Assembly (NCBI GenBank): GCA_017624795.1
Contig: JAGAMJ010000048.1
Coordinates: forward strand, 1 to 5,475
From: Clostridia bacterium
Lineage (GTDB): Bacteria > Bacillota > Clostridia > Oscillospirales > CAG-272
Length of the DNA: 5,475 nt
Direction: 5' to 3'
Made by a program: the position numbers and the translations under genes. Under the pieces are notes generated by a model. That model was not told the DNA's origin, ran no database searches, and saw nothing but the letters and a program-made list of their open reading frames with translations. Position 1 is the stretch's first letter. The number at the start of each line of letters is the position of its first letter. Shown here piece by piece: positions 1-3,906 of this stretch.

Positions 1-22
1 AAAGTCGCAAAGCGACTTTTTT
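1..22 (+). terminator. Intrinsic terminator of an upstream gene
   Basis: An 8-bp perfect stem (AAAGTCGC at 1-8, GCGACTTT at 12-19) with an AAA loop runs into six T residues at 17-22. This is the normal form of a Rho-independent terminator read on the plus strand. The gene it ends lies left of the window, and the stem may extend further left. It separates that gene from the promoter at 33-61. Confidence 0.8.
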
Positions 23-32
23 CTCGTTTTTC

Positions 33-61
33 TTGCTTTTTGGATATAGGAGTGTTATAAT
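33..61 (+). promoter_or_regulatory. Sigma-A type promoter for the DUF554 gene
   Basis: A TTGCTT box at 33-38 and a perfect TATAAT at 56-61 are separated by 17 bases. A TGn extended -10 element (TGT at 53-55) sits directly before the -10 box. Transcription would start near 67-69, giving a leader of about 35 bases before the ATG at 104. It lies just after the upstream terminator, where a new transcription unit should begin. No operator-like repeat was seen over it. Confidence 0.8.
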
Positions 62-103
62 AATTCTTATCTACACATCACGCGTGTGCGTAAAGGAGAG
101 TCT

Positions 104-880
104 ATGACAAATTGGGCTTTATGGGGAACGCTGGTCAATACGTTTGCGGTGCTTTTCGGCGCTTTTTTGGGACTTGCCATCAAGGCGATCGCGTCCCGTT
201 TGTCAAAAACGGGAAAAGAGGACGAGCCCCTTTTGCAGGAGGGCGAAAAAAGCAGCGCCTCTCGCTTTGCCGAGCTGCCGTCTACCGTGCAGAAGGGACT
301 TGGACTTTGTGTCTTGCTGATTGGTATTTTAGGTGCTGTAAAGGTGCAAAATATGCTTATTATGATCGTATCGGTGGTGCTTGGCGCTATTGTTGGCGAG
401 CTGCTGGATCTTGATCGCCAGATCAACCGTCTTGGTGCCTTCATCGAGGGAAAGATGAAGGGTAAGGGCGGCAACGTGGCACAGGGGTTTGTGACAGCAA
501 CGCTGCTGTTTTGCGTTGGAGCGATGACCGTGACGGGCGCGATGGAAAGCGGTATTTTGCGCGTGCATAGCACCTATTATGCCAAATCGATGCTCGATAT
601 GGTGTCTGCGGTGATCTTCGCGTCCTCGCTTGGCATTGGTGTGGCGTTTTCGGCTGTTGGTGTGTTTGCCGTTCAAGGGCTGCTGACCTTGGCGGCGGTG
701 CTGGCGGCAGGCACGATTCCTGTGGCGATCACGGGTGAAATGATCGCGGTCGGCTCGCTGCTTGTGATCGGCATCGGTACCAATCTGCTTGGCATCACCA
801 AATTAAAGGTGATGAATTACGTGCCCGCGATGTTCTTTCCCATCGGGCTCTGCCCGTTGTATGAGATATTGTTTGTCTAG
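104..880 (+). CDS. DUF554 family integral membrane protein
   Basis: A 258-residue polytopic membrane protein of the DUF554 (YdfK/YqgA-like) family. Members are inner-membrane proteins whose transport or other function is not established. Family signs are the N-terminal GTLVN (8-12) in the first membrane segment, the central FCVGAMTVTGAMESGI stretch (136-151), the KSMLD segment (161-165), the hydrophobic SAVGVFAVQG run (183-192) and the C-terminal KVMNYVPA (235-242). Hydrophobic segments lie at about 5-28, 66-80, 83-101, 126-147, 166-201, 212-231 and 240-257. The ATG at 104 was chosen because AAAGGAG (92-98) lies 5 bases upstream. An in-frame GTG at 86 would place that ribosome binding site inside the gene. 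Residues 29-61 form a charged hydrophilic loop (KTGKEDEPLLQEGEK region) that seems longer than the short link usual in the family. A promoter precedes it and the beta-sandwich gene follows. Family assignment is firm; function is unknown. Confidence 0.9.
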   Translation: MTNWALWGTLVNTFAVLFGAFLGLAIKAIASRLSKTGKEDEPLLQEGEKSSASRFAELPSTVQKGLGLCVLLIGILGAVKVQNMLIMIVSVVLGAIVGELLDLDRQINRLGAFIEGKMKGKGGNVAQGFVTATLLFCVGAMTVTGAMESGILRVHSTYYAKSMLDMVSAVIFASSLGIGVAFSAVGVFAVQGLLTLAAVLAAGTIPVAITGEMIAVGSLLVIGIGTNLLGITKLKVMNYVPAMFFPIGLCPLYEILFV

Positions 881-910
881 GCAAGAGTTCGGATGACTCA
901 CTCTTGCCTA
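878..910 (+). other. Intercistronic hairpin over the stop codon
   Basis: A perfect 11-bp inverted repeat, TAGGCAAGAGT (878-888) and ACTCTTGCCTA (900-910), encloses an 11-base loop. The left arm contains the TAG stop of the DUF554 gene, and the right arm ends at the purine-rich ribosome binding site of the next gene. Only four T residues follow, at 921-924 after ten purines, so this is a poor intrinsic terminator. It could protect the upstream mRNA, cause partial termination or affect initiation of the next gene. The structure is seen in the sequence; the role is inferred. Confidence 0.55.
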
Positions 911-922
911 AGGAAGGAGGTT

Positions 923-1987
923 TTGGCAAAGTTGTTTTCCTATTACCACGCGCCGCCGACCGTCGCGTTTCGTCGCCGCAGTCTTGTGTTGCAGCTGATC
1001 TTGCCCGATGAGGAAAGCGTTTTAGAGGACGTTCGGCTGTTTTACTCCGTGCAAGGGGGCGAGCAAAGCGCTACCCTGCGTATGCTGCCCGTTGACGGGC
1101 TTGTGAATGAAGAAAGCTATTCGGTCTACGCCGCGACGGTCCGTGCCGATGCGCTTGGTGAGGGTGAGTGGCTGACCTACCGCTTTTTGCGCGAGGGGGA
1201 GGAAAGCGCGGAATACACCGTTTTGCTGACGGAAGCCCCCGAAGAAGCAGAGATTGCCGACACCGTAGTGCCCGCGATCCTACCCCTTGCCCCCACGGCA
1301 AGAGTGCGCCTGACAAGCGGCGATCTTGACATCTCCTTTGCCGTTGCGGGCAAGGAGCTTGCGCCGCCCACCGTTTACGTGAAGGAAAACGGAGCGTTCG
1401 TGCCGTATTTGGCAGAGCCAAATCGGCAAGGCGCGTATGCGGTGACGGTTCCGTTCGAGCGCCTTTCGCGCATGGAACGGCTGCAATACTATATCGAGGT
1501 GAAGGGGGACTTATATACCGCCACGCTCGGAACCGAAGCCGTACCCCGTGTGGCGCGGATCAAGGATAATGCAGGCCCTGCGATCCTTTCTGTCTACCCT
1601 GCTGACACACAGGTGATCGAAAAGGAGCTTGAAAGTGAGATCAGATTGGAGTATTTCGATATTTCGGGCGTGAATTTAAGTACCTCTATTTTATGTGTGG
1701 ACGGTCGTAACGTCAGCGCTGCCGCCCGTTGGGAGCAGGAAAGCGTCAGCTATCGCCCCGAAAAGCCGCTCGCGTACGGCGAGCATATCGTTGAGGTGTC
1801 GTTGCGCGACAAGCTGGGGAACCGCACGTATCAAAAGATCACGTTTAGTATTGGTGACGGTGCCGAGAAAAGTGACGGCAAGGTCGCCGCAAAGCTCAAA
1901 AAAGCCCAGGCGGTGCCGCTGCAAGCGGCAAAGATCATCGCGGGCGCTATTTCGACCTTAAAGGATATACTTTCCGCGAGGGAATAA
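923..1987 (+). CDS. Hypothetical protein with three predicted Ig/FN3-like beta-sandwich modules, no signal peptide
   Basis: I do not recognise a named family. From the TTG at 923 the product has 354 residues. It reads as three beta-rich modules of about 95-100 residues: roughly 3-103, 115-208 and 218-312. Modules 1 and 2 share a pattern: alternating hydrophobic strands, then an aromatic strand near the end (EWLTYRFLREG, LQYYIEVKGD). Module 3 resembles bacterial Ig-like domains, with FDISGV (245-250), CVDGRNV (258-264), a VSYRPEKPLAYGEHIVEV strand pair and DKLGN (296-300). A lysine/alanine-rich, probably helical tail (313-354) ends the protein. No signal peptide, lipobox, membrane segment, sortase motif or catalytic motif is visible, although such modules are usually found outside the cell. 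Start choice: the ATG at 893 is in the same frame but has no ribosome binding site and sits in a hairpin loop. AAGGAAGGAGG (910-920) directly precedes the TTG at 923, and a TTG at 932 is also possible. The gene is probably co-transcribed with the DUF554 gene 42 bases upstream. Confidence 0.7.
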   Translation: MAKLFSYYHAPPTVAFRRRSLVLQLILPDEESVLEDVRLFYSVQGGEQSATLRMLPVDGLVNEESYSVYAATVRADALGEGEWLTYRFLREGEESAEYTVLLTEAPEEAEIADTVVPAILPLAPTARVRLTSGDLDISFAVAGKELAPPTVYVKENGAFVPYLAEPNRQGAYAVTVPFERLSRMERLQYYIEVKGDLYTATLGTEAVPRVARIKDNAGPAILSVYPADTQVIEKELESEIRLEYFDISGVNLSTSILCVDGRNVSAAARWEQESVSYRPEKPLAYGEHIVEVSLRDKLGNRTYQKITFSIGDGAEKSDGKVAAKLKKAQAVPLQAAKIIAGAISTLKDILSARE

Positions 1988-2012
1988 AACGTCGCGAAAA
2001 AATCAACCAAAT

Positions 2013-2050
2013 AGCAAAAAGGCACTTATGAAAATAAGTGCCTTTTTGCT
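2013..2050. terminator. Shared bidirectional terminator between convergent genes
   Basis: A perfect 17-bp stem (2013-2029 paired with 2034-2050) is closed by a GAAA tetraloop on the plus strand. The GC-bearing core GGCACTTAT/ATAAGTGCC is flanked by five A on the left and five T on the right. It therefore acts as an intrinsic terminator in both directions. It lies 25 bases after the stop of the beta-sandwich gene and 14 bases beyond the stop of the minus-strand ribbon-helix-helix gene. Confidence 0.93.
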
Positions 2051-2064
2051 GTCGTTAAACATAT

Positions 2065-2244
2065 TTAAGCTTTTGGGAGTTCAATTTCCCCCTCGGTCTT
2101 TTCAAAATTCTTTATTTCTTGTCTTATCAAATAAAGTATTTCGCCGTTTGCAGAGCGACCGTAATATTTTGATATATAGTGAAGCTTATAGTGTAATTCG
2201 GGATCAATTTCTATTCCAAGATGCTTATTATTTTTATTTCTCAT
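2065..2244 (-). CDS. Arc-type ribbon-helix-helix DNA-binding protein (59 aa)
   Basis: A complete small gene. The ATG is at 2244-2242, the TAA at 2067-2065, and the product has 59 residues. Ribosome binding site GGAGA (complement of 2251-2255) is spaced 6 bases from the ATG. The sequence fits the Arc/MetJ ribbon-helix-helix fold: a beta strand (HLGIEIDPEL, about 8-17), helix A (LHYKLHYISKYYG, about 17-29), a turn at GRSANG (29-34), helix B (EILYLIRQEIKNFEKTEG, about 35-52) and a short acidic tail. Such proteins dimerise through the strand, which also contacts the DNA major groove. Clostridial Arc-like proteins carry nearly this 'D-P-E-L...GRSAN-E' pattern. It acts in the cytoplasm as a likely transcriptional repressor or as an antitoxin-type regulator. 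No toxin gene adjoins it: upstream is the GDPD terminator and downstream is a shared terminator. The coding region is visibly richer in A/T than its neighbours. Targets are unknown. I see no convincing promoter, but inverted repeats at 2261-2284 and 2293-2333 lie upstream. Confidence 0.85.
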   Translation of the reverse strand: MRNKNNKHLGIEIDPELHYKLHYISKYYGRSANGEILYLIRQEIKNFEKTEGEIELPKA

Positions 2245-2260
2245 AAAAAATCTCCAAAAA

Positions 2261-2284
2261 TCTTAATATCGGTACATTTTAAGA
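2261..2284. promoter_or_regulatory. Imperfect inverted repeat upstream of the ribbon-helix-helix gene, possible operator
   Basis: TCTTAA (2261-2266) and TTAAGA (2279-2284) are perfect inverted arms across a 12-base centre containing CGGTAC. It lies 16 bases upstream of the ribbon-helix-helix start, just above its ribosome binding site. Ribbon-helix-helix repressors often bind inverted repeats beside their own gene, so autoregulation is plausible. The region is AT-rich and 6-bp arms can arise by chance, so this is a weak call. Confidence 0.25.
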
Positions 2285-2292
2285 CTATTTAT

Positions 2293-2333
2293 AGTAAAAA
2301 GAATTACAAGCACTGCTTGTATTTCTTTTTACT
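2293..2333. terminator. 41-bp near-perfect palindrome, bidirectional terminator after the GDPD operon
   Basis: Two 20-base arms (2293-2312 and 2314-2333) are complementary except at one position (T2304 against T2322), around a central C at 2313. The RNA would form a TACAAGC-loop-GCTTGTA core with a three-base loop. The core is followed by TTCTTTTT-type tracts whichever strand is read. It starts 4 bases beyond the stop codon of the downstream GDPD gene on the minus strand, so it most likely ends the glnS-GDPD-GDPD transcript. It also lies 48 bases upstream of the ribbon-helix-helix start and isolates that gene from read-through. Confidence 0.8.
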
Positions 2334-2337
2334 ACTT

Positions 2338-3066
2338 TTATTCCAAAATATTCGAGGTGATCATATCAACGCCCCAGGAGGCGATCTCCTCGGCGCGTTC
2401 CTTGTCGTCAACGGTCCAGACGTTGACCTTGATGCCGTTTTTGTGGCACATATCCACGATCTCCTTGGTCAGCACCACTTGATTGACGTCCAGATCCAGG
2501 TTCTCTGCTTTGAGCATATCCATCCAATTCATGGGGACCTTTCTGCTGAGCAGGAATTGCGCCTGCTGATTGGGGTACTTACGGCGCAGATAAACGAGAT
2601 TGTCATAGCAGAAGGAAATGAAGATCACGTGATCAAGATATCCAAGTCCGTCGATGATCTCGCAGATCTCGTAAATATCTGCCTCCTCAAAGGCGTTTTT
2701 CAGTTCCAGGACGGCTTCCTTTTCATAGTATTTGCAGATCGAGATGTATTCTTCAAGAGAGGGAAGCATCAGATCGGCGCGATCCTTTTGGTCGCTGTAT
2801 TTGTTCAGCAGCGTCAAGCGGCGGAGCGTGTCGAACGAGGTCTTTTCCACGATCATATCGTCAAGCGCCACGCGAGCCGTGGTGTCGTCGTGAATGACGA
2901 TATATTTGCCGTCTGCCGTTTTATGTACGTCGGTTTCGATGCCCCAATAGGAACGGTTGCCCGCTGCGACGAAGGCGGCGTTGGTGTTTTCGCGCTCAAG
3001 TCCGCTGCAACCGCGGTGCGCGATCATCAAGGGCTTTTTTTCAGCACGGATCTTAATGGTATCCAT
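2338..3066 (-). CDS. Glycerophosphodiester phosphodiesterase family protein, downstream copy
   Basis: A 242-residue soluble GDPD-family enzyme with a TIM-barrel fold, expected to hydrolyse glycerophosphodiesters to sn-glycerol-3-phosphate and an alcohol. Active-site signs are AHRG (16-19, catalytic His17 and Arg18), ENT (26-28), the metal-binding GIETDVH segment (Glu44, Asp46), the second catalytic His in IHDDT (His59), VLELK (Glu121, Lys123) and the C-terminal VNVWTVD (214-220) ending in MITSNILE. There is no signal peptide or membrane segment, so it should act in the cytoplasm on imported or recycled phospholipid head groups. The start at 3066 follows AAAGGA at about 7 bases. An in-frame ATG at 3141 overlaps the stop of the upstream copy (ATGA) and would add 25 residues of non-family sequence. 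It is the last gene of the operon, 71 bases after its paralogue. The stop is TAA. The physiological substrate cannot be read from the sequence. Confidence 0.92.
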   Translation of the reverse strand: MDTIKIRAEKKPLMIAHRGCSGLERENTNAAFVAAGNRSYWGIETDVHKTADGKYIVIHDDTTARVALDDMIVEKTSFDTLRRLTLLNKYSDQKDRADLMLPSLEEYISICKYYEKEAVLELKNAFEEADIYEICEIIDGLGYLDHVIFISFCYDNLVYLRRKYPNQQAQFLLSRKVPMNWMDMLKAENLDLDVNQVVLTKEIVDMCHKNGIKVNVWTVDDKERAEEIASWGVDMITSNILE

Positions 3067-3137
3067 ATTTTTTCCTTTCGTTATTTCTGTCCCTTTCGGG
3101 GCTTTTTCAATGGAGTTGCCTGAATCAAAAAGAGCGA

Positions 3138-3866
3138 TCATTCCAAAATGTTGGTGGTGATCATATCGACGCCCCAGGCGGCAAGCTCCTCGGCGCGTTC
3201 TTTGTTGTCAACCGTCCAAACGTTTACTTTAATACCGTTTTCGTGGCACAGATCAAGGATCTCTTTTGTCAAGCCCCGGTGCCGCATATCCAGATCCAGC
3301 TTGTGATCCGTCAGCATATTCAACCAACCGTCGGGAAGCTTGGAGTCGGTCAGGAACTGCAAGGGCTGATTGGGATACTTGCGGCGCAGATAGACCAGCT
3401 GCTCGTAGCCGAATGAAATAAAGAGCATATTATCAAGGCAGCCCGCTTCCTCAATGATCGCACAGATCTCGTCAAGGTCACTGTTACTGAAATTGTTTTT
3501 CAGCTCCAAAACAGCTTTTTTTTCATAGTAAGCACAGATCGAGAGATATTCGGAAAGAGAGGGAAGCATCAGATCGGCGCGGTCCTTTTTTTCGCTGTAT
3601 TTATTGAGCAACGTCAGGCGGCGGAGCGTATCAAAGGTGGATTTTTCCATTTCCAGGTTATCAATTGCCAGACGAGCGGTGGTTTCGTCGTGGAAAAGAA
3701 TAAATTTTCCGTCGACCGTCCTGTGCACGTCGGTTTCAATGCCCCAATAGGAGCGATTGCCTGCGGCAACGAAGGCGGCGTTCGTGTTTTCAAGTTCAAG
3801 TCCGCTGCATCCGCGGTGCGCAATCATCAAGGGCTTTTTTTCAGTACAGATCTTAATGGTATCCAT
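3138..3866 (-). CDS. Glycerophosphodiester phosphodiesterase family protein, upstream copy
   Basis: A 242-residue soluble GDPD-family enzyme, predicted to make glycerol-3-phosphate from glycerophosphodiesters. Catalytic and metal-binding positions match its neighbour: His17 and Arg18 in AHRG, Glu44 and Asp46 in GIETDVH, His59 in FHDET, Glu121 and Lys123 in VLELK, and WTVD at 217-220. It aligns without gaps to the downstream copy, with 176 of 242 residues identical by my count. Residues 1-50 and 206-242 are nearly unchanged, while 51-80 and 121-205 hold most differences. The ATG at 3866 is preceded by AAAGGA about 8 bases away, and both copies begin MDTIKI, which supports this start. The reading frame stays open further upstream, but only across the 3' end of glnS in another frame. 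The gene begins 40 bases after the glnS stop, so co-transcription is likely. The stop is TGA, overlapping an ATG in frame with the next gene. Confidence 0.92.
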   Translation of the reverse strand: MDTIKICTEKKPLMIAHRGCSGLELENTNAAFVAAGNRSYWGIETDVHRTVDGKFILFHDETTARLAIDNLEMEKSTFDTLRRLTLLNKYSEKKDRADLMLPSLSEYLSICAYYEKKAVLELKNNFSNSDLDEICAIIEEAGCLDNMLFISFGYEQLVYLRRKYPNQPLQFLTDSKLPDGWLNMLTDHKLDLDMRHRGLTKEILDLCHENGIKVNVWTVDNKERAEELAAWGVDMITTNILE

Positions 3867-3906
3867 AGCGGTATTCCTTTCGGCTTTTTTATCATCGCTT
3901 GGGGGA

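Larger units (their letters stand above)
2338..3866 (-). repeat. Tandem duplication of a GDPD gene
   Basis: Two direct, gap-free copies (2338-3066 and 3138-3866) are separated by 71 bases. The first 126 bases of the two coding regions differ at only about 13 positions by eye, including synonymous sites. The middle of the gene is much more diverged. Short similarity (AAAAAGCC...GAAAGG) before each start suggests the duplicated unit included part of the leader. Both copies are intact. Confidence 0.9.

Noticed and set aside
67..573. Minus-strand open frame of 168 codons opposite the DUF554 gene
   Set aside because: It is a Ser/Pro/Thr-rich shadow with no domain, on the strand opposite a clear membrane protein with its own promoter and ribosome binding site.
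2028..2246. Plus-strand open frame of 72 codons beginning inside the terminator
   Set aside because: Its ATG lies in the terminator stem-loop, it has no proper ribosome binding site, and it is exactly antisense to the ribbon-helix-helix gene.
2282..2303. Promoter for the ribbon-helix-helix gene (TAAAAT with an upstream TTCTTT, minus strand)
   Set aside because: The -35 match is too poor and the area is AT-rich enough to give such hits by chance. The promoter remains unassigned.
2221..3123. Plus-strand open frame of 300 codons opposite the downstream GDPD
   Set aside because: It is antisense to a gene with full GDPD catalytic motifs, has no ribosome binding site, and its protein shows no recognisable domain.
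3067..3137. Possible terminator between the two GDPD genes (CCC-GAAA-GGG)
   Set aside because: The stem is only 3-4 bp and has no T tract on the minus strand, so it should not end the operon transcript.
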